Assembly (NCBI GenBank): GCA_003242735.1
Contig: QGVH01000018.1
Coordinates: forward strand, 23,003-87,002
From: a bacterium
GTDB lineage: Bacteria > Gemmatimonadota > Gemmatimonadetes > Longimicrobiales > RSA9
Direction of reading: 5' to 3'
DNA: 64,000 nucleotides
Shown: positions 25,352 through 35,000 of the stretch, piece after piece
Layout: every line of letters starts with the position of its first letter
Numbering within the stretch: the first letter of the stretch is position 1
Translations under genes and position numbers: made by a program
Notes under the pieces: generated by a model
The model's database searches: none
Seen by the model: only the letters and a program-made list of their open reading frames with translations
Told to the model about the DNA's origin: nothing

Positions 25352-25990
25352 CTACTGCTTCAGCACAACGTCGAAGTGCACCACCACGCGCGGATTCACC
25401 TTCAACGTCCCCATCATGAGCTTGGGCGGATTGACGCCGAAGTCCGTCATGACGATCTCCTTGCTCCCCTGCACCTTCAGCGTCCCGTCCGCACCGGGCG
25501 TCACGACGACGTCGAGGGTGACCGGCTTGGTCGTGCCGGCGATCGTGAGGTCACCTTCGAGCTTGGCCAGCCCCTCGCCGTTGCCCTGGACCTGGAGCTG
25601 GTAATTCGTCATGCGGTAGGCGATGCCCGGGTTCTGGTCGGCCTTCAGCGCCTTCCGCATGTGGTCGTTCATCGTGCCGTTGCGGCAGTCGAGATCCGCC
25701 ACGGCGATGTCGAGACGGACGCTGCGTACCGACCCCTGGAGGTCCGCGACCGCGATGCTCGGCTTGGCCGCATCGACCTCCACCGCACCGTCCATCCGCG
25801 TCGCCTCGCAGCGGAAATCCCGCACCGTGGACGTCCCCTCGAACCACAGCCGGCTCTCGGGCTGGATCACCAGGGCCGCGCGGCCGTTGGCCGGCGACGA
25901 CGGCCCCGGCTCGATCACGCCCTGGACGGCGAGTACCGGCGCCGGCAGAACCAGCAGTGCGAGAGCGCTCAAGCGTCGCAGCGTGGTCAT
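25352..25990 (-). CDS. YceI-family periplasmic lipocalin-like protein
   Basis: 212 residues from the ATG at 25990 behind GGAGGATCCG. The signal peptide ends near LAVQG. The YceI barrel is recognisable: ESRLWFEGTSTVRDFRCEATRM, NGTMNDHMRKALKADQNPGI, GDLTIAGTTKPVTLDVVV and DFGVNPPKLMMGTLKVNPRV. The last corresponds to the family signature before the final strand. Family members bind isoprenoid-like lipids in the periplasm. It lies 104 bases upstream of the porin gene on the same strand. Confidence 0.93.
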   Translation of the reverse strand: MTTLRRLSALALLVLPAPVLAVQGVIEPGPSSPANGRAALVIQPESRLWFEGTSTVRDFRCEATRMDGAVEVDAAKPSIAVADLQGSVRSVRLDIAVADLDCRNGTMNDHMRKALKADQNPGIAYRMTNYQLQVQGNGEGLAKLEGDLTIAGTTKPVTLDVVVTPGADGTLKVQGSKEIVMTDFGVNPPKLMMGTLKVNPRVVVHFDVVLKQ

Positions 25991-26212
25991 CGGATCCTCC
26001 CTCGTTCTCACGGGATCCCCCGTCATCATTTTCGAACCGTTGCAGTCACTTCTTGACTGCGCGGATCAAGTTGGCCACCGGGAGGGCCGGGCGCTGTCGG
26101 GTGGCGGAGGAAATTCCGGTGAGGGAAGGAGGAAGGCCTGTCCGGCAACTCCTTACAGGGCGAGCAGCGGGCAGGATGGGATCGCGACCGGCGAGTTCGC
26201 CGGCCGCTTCGG

Positions 26213-27004
26213 TCACCGCGCGTCGCTCACCCCACGCGCCAGTGAGGCGGGTCGGGCCGGGACGGCCGCCTCGAGTTCGAGGATCGCCCTCCCGGCAATG
26301 GAAGCCGAGGTTTCCAGGCGGACGGGGTAGCGATGCTCGTCATCCGTCAGGTACATGCGGAACGAGCCATCGCCGTTGAAGTGGTCCTTGTCCCGGACGC
26401 GCATCTCGACGACGACCACGTCGAAGGCGCCGGCGGGGACCACCACGCGCTCCCGCCGCAGCACCTTGATGTGCACGGGGTTCCGCTCGGGGTCGAAGTG
26501 CCGCTCGACGACGTAGGTGGCACCGTCCTCCAGCTCGAGTGTGCGGACGTAGTATAGGAAGGACAGCTCGTCCAGCGGCGCGTCCGTCTCGCTGACCCCC
26601 TCGCGCCCTTGCGCGGACCGCCAGCGCCGTTCGCCGGGATACAGCTCGACTTCTTCGCTCTTGGACGAGAACGGGTGCCGCTCGTGCTTGTGGAACCGCA
26701 GCGCGGCCATACGCTCCGGGTCCACCCAGGACCGGCTCCTCGCCTCCACCCGGAACGGCCCGACCTTGGTCGCGAAGTCGAACGACAGCAGGTACGTCTC
26801 GGCGGACCGGACGGTATCCGTCTCCACGCGCATCACGCCCTTGCCCGATCCGCCCAGGCGGCCGAGCTTGCTGCTGTAGATCAGCTCCTCGCCCGGCCGG
26901 AACGGCAGGGGCCTCTCCTGCGCGCCCGCGGCTGCCGCCGGGAGCACGACGAAGGCGAGGCCGCCGACCAGGAGGTCACGGATCGGATGGCGTCGTGGCG
27001 TCAT
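26213..27004 (-). CDS. DUF3108 periplasmic protein
   Basis: 263 residues from the ATG at 27004 behind GGGGAGGAG. The signal peptide ends around AAAAGAQ (residue 31). The rest is a beta-rich DUF3108 fold: PFRPGEELIYSSKLGRLGGSGKGVMRVE at the start, then VVVPAGAFDVVVVEMRVRDKD and FRMYLTDDEHRYPVRLETSA. The family is exported and uncharacterised. It is separate from the YceI gene (222 bases apart) and diverges from the heme-copper-like gene at 27331. Confidence 0.85.
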   Translation of the reverse strand: MTPRRHPIRDLLVGGLAFVVLPAAAAGAQERPLPFRPGEELIYSSKLGRLGGSGKGVMRVETDTVRSAETYLLSFDFATKVGPFRVEARSRSWVDPERMAALRFHKHERHPFSSKSEEVELYPGERRWRSAQGREGVSETDAPLDELSFLYYVRTLELEDGATYVVERHFDPERNPVHIKVLRRERVVVPAGAFDVVVVEMRVRDKDHFNGDGSFRMYLTDDEHRYPVRLETSASIAGRAILELEAAVPARPASLARGVSDAR

Positions 27005-27330
27005 GTCGAACTCCTCCCCGCATTGTGGCATCGGCGCTGCCGGCTGCCGGTGATGAATCTAACGTACGCGCCGCACGCGTGGATGTCGGAGAACGGATGA
27101 TCCTGCGCCGGGAGTCGGGAGGATTCTCCCACCGGGTCCGTGCTGACAGACGGATCCCGCCGTAGGGTGTCGCCCGACGCCGCGTGTAGGGGATCCCCGC
27201 ACAGCCGGCCACGTGCGCTGCCCGATGGATCGCTCCGGCGGCTCGAGCCATCTTTCCGCGGCGCGGCCGTTTGCGGCGTGAGCGGTCGGTCGTGGAGCGG
27301 TGCACGGGGCGAGCCGACGGAGACACGGCC
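27005..27330. other. Divergent intergenic region
   Basis: 326 bases between DUF3108 (minus) and the heme-copper-like gene (plus). No gene is supported. CATCTT near 27250, about 75 bases before the plus-strand start, is a possible -10 but has no convincing -35. Confidence 0.4.
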
Positions 27331-27789
27331 ATGCACACGATGGTTCGGCGCTACATCAAGACGGGGATCGGCTTCCTGGTGGCCGGGCTCCTGACTGGCC
27401 TTTACGCGCTGGTCCGCCGCGAGCTGTTCGGGGTATGGCCCAACCGCTACGTCGTTTCCGCCCACACGCACGCCGTGCTGGTCGGCTTCGTGATCTTCCT
27501 GATCCTGGGCGTTGCGTTGTGGCTGTTCCCCCGGGCGCCCAAGGGTGACACGCGCTATCGGCCTGAACGCATCGCCATCGCGTACTGGATCCTGACGGTC
27601 GCGACCGCCGCCCGGTTCCTCGCCGAGCTGGCACGCGCGTGGCGCGGCGGCGAGACGTGGCTGGCGTGGATCGTCGTCCTCGGCGGCGCCGGGCAAGTGG
27701 TCGGCATCTTCCTCTACTTCTGGACCATGTGGACGCGGATCCGCGCCGTCGGCAGCCAGATCCGGGAAGCGAAAGGGGAGCGGTTCTGA
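27331..27789 (+). CDS. Small membrane protein resembling heme-copper oxidase subunit I
   Basis: 152 residues with four predicted membrane segments (about 11-30, 45-67, 82-102, 112-133). The second begins VVSAHTHAVLVGFVIFLILGVALWLFPR. The His-x-His at its start, the Gly-rich helix and the PR end recall the cbb3/NO-reductase helix that carries heme-ligand histidines. The protein is far shorter than a full subunit I (about 450). It may be a heme-binding relative rather than an oxidase. The next gene starts 18 bases downstream and also encodes a membrane protein with His-containing helices. Confidence 0.7.
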   Translation: MHTMVRRYIKTGIGFLVAGLLTGLYALVRRELFGVWPNRYVVSAHTHAVLVGFVIFLILGVALWLFPRAPKGDTRYRPERIAIAYWILTVATAARFLAELARAWRGGETWLAWIVVLGGAGQVVGIFLYFWTMWTRIRAVGSQIREAKGERF

Positions 27790-27807
27790 GGCCAGAACGG
27801 AGAAACA

Positions 27808-28302
27808 GTGTCGCTGTACTACCTGAACGTCACGCTGCACGTGCTGGCCGCCTTTCTCTGGCTCGGCGGCATGTTCTTCCTCGCCGCCGTCGGCGCGCCC
27901 GTGCTCCGCAAGGTCGAGCCGCCTGCGCTGCGCGCGGAGCTGTTCGGCAAGATCGGCACGCAGTTCCGACTCGTCGGCTGGATCGCCATCGCCATCCTGA
28001 TCCTGACCGGCGTCGGCAACCTCTACTTCCGTGGCATGCTCCGCTGGGAGCTGCTCACCGACGGCGCGTTCTGGGCGACGCGGTACGGCCACACGCTCGC
28101 AGCGAAGCTGGGCACCGTCCTGGCCATGGTGCTGCTCAGCGTGGTGCACGACTTCGTCGTCGGCCCGCTCTCTACGCGCGTCCGACCCGGCACGCCCGAG
28201 GCGATCCGGCTGCGGCGCAGGGCCGCGCTGCTCGCGCGCATCAACGCGGTGATCGGGATCATCCTGGTCGCGATCGCGGTGCGGCTGGCGCGAGGCGGGT
28301 GA
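27808..28302 (+). CDS. CopD-like four-TM membrane protein
   Basis: 164 residues beginning at a GTG (27808) behind ACGGAG. Four membrane helices are visible. Helix 1 (LNVTLHVLAAFLWLGGMFFLAAVGAPVL) and helix 3 (YGHTLAAKLGTVLAMVLLSVVHDF) carry His residues in the pattern of CopD-superfamily proteins, which bind heme b or copper in the membrane. Copper resistance or heme-linked electron transfer is possible; the sequence does not decide. It forms a two-gene operon with the heme-copper-like gene. Confidence 0.75.
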   Translation: MSLYYLNVTLHVLAAFLWLGGMFFLAAVGAPVLRKVEPPALRAELFGKIGTQFRLVGWIAIAILILTGVGNLYFRGMLRWELLTDGAFWATRYGHTLAAKLGTVLAMVLLSVVHDFVVGPLSTRVRPGTPEAIRLRRRAALLARINAVIGIILVAIAVRLARGG

Positions 28303-28356
28303 GCGGAATCGCCGCGTCACAACTCCGCAGGAGCCGCCCCCGATGTGGCAGGTGAG

Positions 28357-28873
28357 TCACGACTGGCGTGGCCCTCCTCGCGCCCACGGCAGCTCTGCGC
28401 GCAGCAGCGCGGCTTCGTCCTGCAGCGCGACGTAGAGCGCGCCGCGCTCGACATCGACCGCGAACGGGCCCGCGGGCGAGCCGAGCATCAACACGAGCCT
28501 CTGCAACTGCTGGCCCGTCGCGGCGTCCAGCACCGCGATCACGCTGCGGCCATCCTCGCCCGGCCCGAGCCGGAGCCAGAGATCGCCGCCCGGGCCGACG
28601 GCGAGCAGGACGTTGTTGCGGAGCTCGACCGGGATCTCGCCCCGCAGAGCCTACTCGCGGAGACGCGACAGCGAGACCATCCGGGGCGGCGCGGCCAGCG
28701 GCTCGCCCAGCCACGCCGGCTCGCTCGCCCCCGGGCGGACAACGGCGACCAGGCTCCCGCGCCAGCAGGTGTTCGGTTGGCGCGTGGTCCCCAACGCACT
28801 CGTCAGCGCCGCAGCCCGTCAGGGAGAAAGCGGCGAGCCATACGCCCCACGACACCGTGCGCTTCCGGTTCAT
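28357..28873 (-). pseudogene. Decayed lipoprotein gene, propeller-like C-terminus
   Basis: An ATG at 28873 starts a good lipoprotein signal (VWLAAFSLTGC), but the frame is lost soon after the lipobox. The neighbouring frame continues plausibly (GTTRQPNTCWRGSLVAVVRPG, LGEPLAAPPRMVSLSRLRE), meets an in-frame TAG near 28650, then continues as EIPVELRNNVLLAVGPGGDL and IAVLDAATGQQLQRLVLMLG to a TGA at 28357. One frameshift (about 28,810-28,840) and one nonsense codon are therefore needed to rebuild the gene. The C-terminal part reads like a beta-propeller blade. It is either a true pseudogene or two sequencing errors; two lesions favour decay. Confidence 0.65.
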
Positions 28874-29200
28874 CGCAGCCTCTGGTTCCGCGTGTTATGC
28901 CGGAGCCCTCGCCGTCGCCGCACGCCGGGCGACTCTCGGGTGTCCGCGGGCTCGGCGTCATCGCCGGGCCTTTCTACTATCTCCCTAGTAGCTCGCGGAC
29001 AGGGCGTCAAGAACCGAGCGCCGCGCCGTCGGCAGGGCTGCCACTGCCACGTCACACCGTGGCGACGCCTGGCGGGCATCGCTGGCGGTCCGCTCCCGCA
29101 CAAACGACCTCAACGGGGGTACCGTGACCGACACAGCCGCTCAGGGGGCGTCTCGGCGCCCGAGCATCCACGTTCCTTGTGACCACGCTTACGAACACCC
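28874..29200. other. Intergenic with a short palindrome
   Basis: 327 bases between the decayed lipoprotein gene (minus) and the epimerase gene (plus). The only distinct element is CTACTA-TCTCCC-TAGTAG (28974-28991), a perfect 6+6 inverted repeat in a locally AT-rich spot. It could be an operator for either side; no regulator is adjacent. Confidence 0.4.
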
Positions 29201-30127
29201 ATGCAGACCATCCTCGGCGCGGGCGGCGTCATTGGCCGCGAGCTCGCACGCGCGCTCCGCGCCTTCACCGACCAGATCCGCCTGGTCAGCCGGTCGCCAC
29301 GCCCGGTCCACCCAACGGACGAGACGCATGCCGCCGATCTGCTGGACGCCGCTGCGACGGACCGGGCCGTCGCCGGCAGCGACGTCGCGTACCTCGTCGT
29401 GGGCTTGAAGTACGATACGGAAGTGTGGCGCGAGCAGTGGCCGCGCATCATGCGCAACGTCATCGACGCGTGTAAGCGTCATGGCACGCGCCTGGTGTTC
29501 CTCGACAACGTTTATGCGTACGGGCGGGTCGACGGCGTCATGACGGAGGACGCGCCGTTCAACCCGTGCAGCCGGAAGGGCGAGGTGCGTGCGGAGATCG
29601 CGACGATGCTCCTCGACGAGATGCGCGCGGGTGAGCTCCAGGCGATGATCGTGCGCAGCGCCGACTTCTACGGCCCGGGCGCGCACACCAGCGTCACCGA
29701 CTACGTCGTCTTCCAACGGCTGGAGGCCGGGAAGACGCCGCAGTGGATCGGCAACCCGAAGGCGGTGCACACGTTCACCTACACACCGGACGTCGGCCGC
29801 GCGCTGGCCGTGTTGGGGCAGTCTGTCGACGCGTACGGGGAGACCTGGCATGCGCCAACGAGCCCCGAGCCGCTGACGGGCGAAGGCTTCGTTCGTCTGG
29901 CCTGCGAGCTGGCCGGCCGGCCGTATCGCCTGCAGGTCGCGCCGCGCTGGCTGCTTCGCGTGATGGGCGTCTTCAACCCGGTGCTGCGCGAGAACGACGA
30001 GATGATGTACCAGTTCGAGTGCGACTACCGCTTCGACAGCAGCAGGGTGAGGGAGGCGTTCGGGCTGGAGGCGACGCCGTACCGGGACGGCATCGCGGCG
30101 ACGCTCCAGGCTGCCGGCGCCGAATAA
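29201..30127 (+). CDS. NAD(P)-dependent epimerase/dehydratase (extended SDR)
   Basis: 308 residues, cytosolic. The Rossmann dinucleotide motif is GAGGVIGR at residues 6-13. FLDNVYAYGR carries the SDR Tyr region, although the canonical YxxxK is not present: the expected Lys position lies in NPCSRKGEVRAEIATM. VRSADFYGPGAH is the typical loop of extended SDRs. Atypical SDRs of this NAD-epimerase-like type often act on sugar nucleotides or as quinone-reductase-like proteins. No ribosome binding site stands out. The gene is alone, flanked on both sides by decayed genes. Confidence 0.85.
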   Translation: MQTILGAGGVIGRELARALRAFTDQIRLVSRSPRPVHPTDETHAADLLDAAATDRAVAGSDVAYLVVGLKYDTEVWREQWPRIMRNVIDACKRHGTRLVFLDNVYAYGRVDGVMTEDAPFNPCSRKGEVRAEIATMLLDEMRAGELQAMIVRSADFYGPGAHTSVTDYVVFQRLEAGKTPQWIGNPKAVHTFTYTPDVGRALAVLGQSVDAYGETWHAPTSPEPLTGEGFVRLACELAGRPYRLQVAPRWLLRVMGVFNPVLRENDEMMYQFECDYRFDSSRVREAFGLEATPYRDGIAATLQAAGAE

Positions 30128-30261
30128 TCCGTGCCGATCCCGCAGGGGCCGGGTCGGCAAGCCCGGCCCCTGCGCGTCTCGAGCTCCGGCTCACTCTCGC
30201 CTCGGACGTTGCGCGGCCAGCGCGGCGGGCGCTGGACGCGCGCAGATCCCGAGCCGAAGGA

Positions 30262-30560
30262 TCAGGAGGGAGCGACGACCCGGAACCCGCAGCGCGGCCG
30301 CTCGCCGCGCTCGCACTCCTCGACCACGGGCGCGCCGACGAGCTCCGCCACCAGCGCCTCGGCGAGGCTGCAGGCGGCTGGATGGGCCGCCGCCAGCGCC
30401 CCCAGCGGACAGCCGTAGCCCCGCAAACGGAGCCCGCCGTCGTCGCCTTCCTGCACCTCCGCGAGCCCCCCAGCTCCGTGAGCACCGCCGCCGCGTGCTC
30501 CGCCCGCTCGCGCAGGCTGCCCGACGTCGTGGCCGCGGGCCGCTCGCGCCGCCAGCCAGC
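30262..30560 (-). pseudogene. Truncated, frameshifted transcriptional regulator (C-terminal half)
   Basis: On the minus strand, RERAEHAAAVLTELGG (from about 30,548) and then, after a one-base shift, LAEVQEGDDGGLRLRGYGCP, HPAACSLAEALVAELVGAPV and RCGFRV read as the C-terminal effector domain of an ArsR/DeoR-like winged-helix regulator with a Cys-containing site. The shift falls in a run of six C at 30466-30471 (G6 in the coding sense). The N-terminal winged helix is absent: sequence to the right belongs to the DUF4142 gene on the other strand. It is non-functional as written. The 134 bases between the epimerase and this remnant hold nothing else. Confidence 0.6.
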
Positions 30561-31078
30561 AGCAGGGCCAGCCGGCTTCCGAGGTACAGCCCCGGCCGAC
30601 GGATGCGGCGACCGCCCCGCAGCTCGACGACGCCGACATCGCGGCCATCGTCGCCGCGGCGAACACGATCGACAGCCGTTACGGCGAGATCGCGCGGGAG
30701 CGGGCGACGAACCCGCAGGTGAAGGCGTTCGCCGAGACGATGATCCGGGACCGCACGGCCCTGAACAACGGCGCGACCGAGCTGGTCACACGCCTGGGTG
30801 TCACGCCGCGGGAGAACGATGTGAGCCGCTCCCTGGAGCAGCAGGCGGCGCAGATGCGCGACACGCTGCAGACCAAGTCCGGCGCGGAGTTCGACCGCGC
30901 GTACATCGACAACGAGGTCGCGTACCACCGCGCGGTGCTCCAGGCGATCGACGAAACGCTGATCCCGAACGCGAAGAACGCCGAGCTGAAGCAGATGCTG
31001 GTGGACGTGCGTCCGGCGATCCAGGCGCACCTGGAGCACGCGCAGTCGATCCGGCGTTCGCTGGCTGCCGGGGCATGA
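30482..31078 (+). pseudogene. DUF4142 protein missing its start and signal peptide
   Basis: The open frame begins after a TGA at 30479-30481. A usual post-signal linker (AASQQQGQPASEVQP) and a complete DUF4142 four-helix domain follow: DDADIAAIVAAANTID, KAFAETMIRDRTALNN, AYIDNEVAYHRAVLQAIDE and HLEHAQSIRRSL. The ferritin-like His/Glu residues of the family are present. No ATG, GTG or TTG occurs in frame before the GTG at 30719, which would cut into helix 1. The signal peptide and promoter expected to the left are replaced by the truncated regulator remnant, so the 5' end has been lost. DUF4142 proteins are normally exported. It overlaps the cupredoxin start by four bases. Confidence 0.7.
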
Positions 31079-31458
31079 AGCGACGACGCGGACCGACCGG
31101 GCGGCCCGTGCGCCTCGGTGCGCCGGGCCTGCCCGTGTTCGCGGCGACGGTGGTCCTTGTCGGCGGCATCGCGGCGGGTTGCCGGGCAGGCCAGGCCCGC
31201 GCGCCGGAGCTGCACGTCGTCGAGACCGAGCGGTTCGTGTTCCGTCCGGACACCCTGCGGGTGGAGGTGGGCGACACGGTGGCGTGGCTCAACCGCGACC
31301 TGGTCCCGCACACGGCGACGGACGGCGCAGGGGCGTGGGATTCCGGCATCATCGGCACGGCTGCCGAGTGGCGGCTGGTGCCCGCCGCGCCGGGCGTGCA
31401 CCGCTACGGGTGTGCGCTGCACCCCACGATGGAGGCGGTCCTGATCGTGGAGGAGTGA
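31075..31458 (+). CDS. Plastocyanin-like cupredoxin lipoprotein
   Basis: 127 residues; the ATG overlaps the DUF4142 stop (ATGA). A signal peptide with lipobox GGIAAGC puts the acyl Cys near residue 36. The single cupredoxin domain has all four type I copper ligands: His in LVPHTATD, then Cys and His in YGCALHPTM, with Met directly after. FRPDTLRVEVGDTVAWLNRD is the typical N-terminal half. It would bind one copper in the periplasm and carry electrons. Expression depends on the upstream DUF4142 region, whose own promoter seems lost, so this gene may be poorly expressed. Confidence 0.92.
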   Translation: MKRRRGPTGRPVRLGAPGLPVFAATVVLVGGIAAGCRAGQARAPELHVVETERFVFRPDTLRVEVGDTVAWLNRDLVPHTATDGAGAWDSGIIGTAAEWRLVPAAPGVHRYGCALHPTMEAVLIVEE

Positions 31459-31474
31459 GGCGTGGTCGCGGCGT

Positions 31475-31948
31475 CTAGGAGACCATGTCGTGGAGGGTGA
31501 CGAGCTCCAGCACCGCGAACCGCCGCTCGCCGGCCGGCAGACGCACGGGGACTTCGTCGCCGACGGCACGGCCGAGCAACGCCTGGCCGAGCGGCGACGC
31601 CATGGAGATGTGGCCGGCGTCGAGGTCGATGAAGTCGCCAGTCACGAGGGTGTATTCGACCTCTTCGCCCGTGGCGAGGTCCTTCAGCCGGACGCGGGAT
31701 CCGAAGCCGACCCGGTCCACCGGGAGGTGCTTCACATCGATCCGCGAGAGCTCGCTCATGCGCTGCGTGATCTGGTGGATGCGGGCCTGGACGAAACGTT
31801 GCCGATCCAGCGCGGACTGGTACTCGGCGTTCTCGCTGAGGTCTCCCAGCTCCACCGCTTTCCGGATGACGGCCGGCAGGACGACGTTGAGCTCATGGCC
31901 GAGGCGCTCCAGCTCTTCGGAGAGCCGCGCCTTGATCTGTTCCAGCAT
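31475..31948 (-). CDS. greA: Transcription elongation factor GreA/GreB
   Basis: 157 residues. The N-terminal coiled coil carries the conserved acidic tip (VELGDLSENAEYQSALDRQ), whose Asp and Glu reach the RNA polymerase active site to stimulate cleavage of backtracked RNA. The C-terminal FKBP-like domain follows (VTGDFIDLDAGHISMASPLG, GRAVGDEVPVRLPAGERRFAVLEL). Usual length. It lies 122 bases after the PPK1 gene on the same strand; the gap could hold its own promoter. It is convergent with the cupredoxin gene, with only 16 bases between stops. Confidence 0.96.
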   Translation of the reverse strand: MLEQIKARLSEELERLGHELNVVLPAVIRKAVELGDLSENAEYQSALDRQRFVQARIHQITQRMSELSRIDVKHLPVDRVGFGSRVRLKDLATGEEVEYTLVTGDFIDLDAGHISMASPLGQALLGRAVGDEVPVRLPAGERRFAVLELVTLHDMVS

Positions 31949-32070
31949 GCCCGACTCCAAGTGGGAAAGAGAATGGATCCACGGGCCGGTGGGCCAGCGC
32001 GCCCGGGAAACCAGAGGACCCGGCCGGCTGCCGCGCAGCGCGGAGCCGAGCCGGGCCGGGGAACCGGAAT

Positions 32071-35000
32071 CTAACCCGGAGGAGGCCGATGGTTCCAGTC
32101 CCTCGGCGGATGACGCGGGCCGGCGCCCGCTCCGACCGGCGGGTCGAACGGGATCGCGCCAGCCGTGCCGATCCCGCCGATCACCTCGTTCCCGCGCACG
32201 TAGGCGCCGTCGGCGCGCAGCTCCCAGGCCTCGGGGTGCTCGAGGACGGTCGTGAGCATGCGGTCCAGCGCGGCGCGGTGTTCGGGATCGTCCACCGGTG
32301 TGACGACCTCGACGCGGCGCAGCAGGTTGCGCGGCCGCCAGTCCGCCGAGCCGATGTAGTATTCCGGATCGCCGGCGTTCCCGAAGTAGAAGATGCGGCT
32401 GTGCTGGAGCAGGCGGCCGAGCAGACTGACGACGCGGATGTTCTCCGAGATGCCGGGCAGCCCCGGCCGCAAGCGGCAGATCTCGCGGACGGCCAGCTCG
32501 ATGCGCACGCCCGCCTGTGAGGCGCGGTACAGCGCCGCGACGATCCTCCGGTCCGACAGGCCGTTCATCTGCGCACGGATGTGCCCACCGCGACCTGCGC
32601 GTGCGTGCTCGATCTCGCGCTCGATCAGCTCCAGGAAACGGCGTCGCATCTGGAACGGCGAGACGAGGAGCCGGTCGAGTCGGGCCGAGGCCGAGTAGCC
32701 GGTCAGCAGACCGAACACCGCGTTCAACTCCTCGCCCAGCCCCGGGTCGGCGGTGAGGATGCCGACGTCGGTGTAGGCGGCAGCCGTGCTCGCGTTGAGG
32801 TTTCCCGTGCCGAGGTAGATGTAGCGGCGGATGCCGTCCGGCTCGTTGCGGAGCACGAGCGCGATCTTCGCGTGGACCTTGTAGCGCGAAGGGCTGAAGA
32901 CGACGTGCACGCCGGCGGCGTCCAGCGAGCGGGCCCACTCGACGTTACGGCGCTCGTCGAAGCTGGCCTTGAGCTCGACCAGCGCGAACGCGTCCTTGCC
33001 GGCCGCGCGGGCGCGTGCGAGCGCCCGCACGATCTCGGAGTCCGGGTCCGTGCGGTAGAGTGTGGTCTTGATGCCGACGACGTCCGGATCGTCTGCGGCC
33101 TCGGCGAGGAAGCGGCCGACGGTCGCGTCGAAGGAGTGGTCGGGGAACGCGATCAACCGGCTGCGTTCACGGATCTGGTCGAAGATGGACCGGTCCGGCG
33201 CGAACGGCGAGCTGCGCTCCAACGGCGGGTACTTGAGCTCCGGTGCATCGAGCGCCGCGATCTCCGACAGCCCGGCGAGGTCCACGAGCCAGGGAACGGC
33301 GTAGATGTCGGCTTCGCCCAGCGTGCTGAGCGACTCGGGCGCCTCGAAGCGGAGCTCGCGGAGGAGATGGCGGCGCATCTCCTCCGGCATCGCCTCCTCG
33401 ACCTCGAGGCGGACGGCCTGGCGGAACGGGCGCGTCGCGATCTCGTCCTCGACGGCGGCCATCACGTCGCCCACCTCGTCGGCGGGCAGGCGGCTCGTGG
33501 CGCTGCGCGTCACGCGGAACGTGTGGGCTCGCACGACCTCGAGCCCGGGGTACAGGCGCGGCAAGCCGCCGAGGATCAGCTCCTCCAGCGGCACGTAGCG
33601 GCGGCCGTCCGGGAGCGGAACGAAGCGTGGCAGCTCGCCGGGCAGCTCGATGGCGACGAAGCGGTCGAGCCGGCTCTCCGGCAGCCGCACGATCGCGGCG
33701 ATGGCGGGCCTGAGGTTGCGGATGTGCGGGAACGGGTGGCTGGGGTCCGCGACGAACGGCGTGATCAGCGCCTCGATGCGCGCCCAGTGACGCTCGCCGA
33801 GGAGCGTGCGCTCGGCGTCGTCGAGCTCGTTCCAGCGGACCACGCGAAGGTTCTCGCGCGCGAGGTCGGGCAGCAGCGACGTCGTCAGCACGCGATACGC
33901 GCGTCGCGCGACCTGGCGCGCACGGATGCGGATGACCTCGAGCTGTTCTGCCGGAGTCAGGCCATCCGGCGTGCGGCGGGTGACGCCGGCGGCGACCTGC
34001 TCCTTGGATTCCGCGACGCGCGTCATGAAGAAGTCGTCCTGACGCGCGCCGAAGATGGCGAGGAACCGGACGCGCTCGAGCAGGGGGATGCTCCGGTCCT
34101 CGACCATGACGAGGATGCGCTCATCGAAGGCGAGGCGGCAGAGCTCGCGGTTGAGGAGGAGCTCGGGGCGTGCCTCCTTGGGCGCGAGCACGTCCGCGTC
34201 GTCGTCGCTCTCGGGCGCGTATGCGGCGAGGTCCAGCGGCTCCGAGGCCGCTCCGGTCGCCGGCGTCGGGATCGTCACGGCGTGGGCCGGCAGGTCGGAG
34301 CGCAGGACTACCTCGAGGGCAGCGAGCGTGCGTGCGTCCCGGAGTTGCGGCGAGCCCGCCGCCTGGAGCACGTGTTCGAGGGAGAGCCACGTGCATTGGC
34401 CGCCCCCGATCGCGTCGGGCTCGATGCCCTCGGCGAGCCAGACCTCGAGCGCGGGGCGCTGGCTGTCCCCCGGGCTGGTGCCGAGGATGCGGACCCGGCC
34501 GCGCACGCCGCCGAGCCAGCCGCGCAGCACGCGGTGGCAGGCGTCGCGTCCGGAACCGGGCCCGGTGGGGACGCGCAGCCCTTCGCCGCCGGAGCGGCAC
34601 AGCGCGATGCGCCCGTTGTGGTAGGCGACGACGGCGACCTCTCGCGCGGCGTGGAGCCGCCTGGCCAGCTCCTCGCCCTCCAGCGCCGAAACGAGCTCGC
34701 GGGCGCGACTCGCCAGGTCGCCCAGCAGCGGCCGCAGGCCGTACCCCTCCTCGAACGTCCGGACCAGCCCTTCGAAACGGCCCGGCGGCGCCTCCGGCAT
34801 CCGGATCTCGACCTCGTACAGCTCGCCGGAGGTGTCGCCGCGGCGCACGGTGGCGATGTCGTACGCGATGTGTACGGGCGCCGGCGCGTCGCCATCCGCG
34901 CGCGCGACCCGCAGCCGCCGCGTCACGCCGAGCTCGAGGACGATGTCGAGCAGCGATGGATCGCAGAGTGCGCGGACCACGCGCGTCGGCTCACACGCGT

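Noticed and set aside
26030..26090. tRNA-like TTCGAACC string
   Set aside because: No acceptor, D or anticodon arms can be folded around it on either strand.
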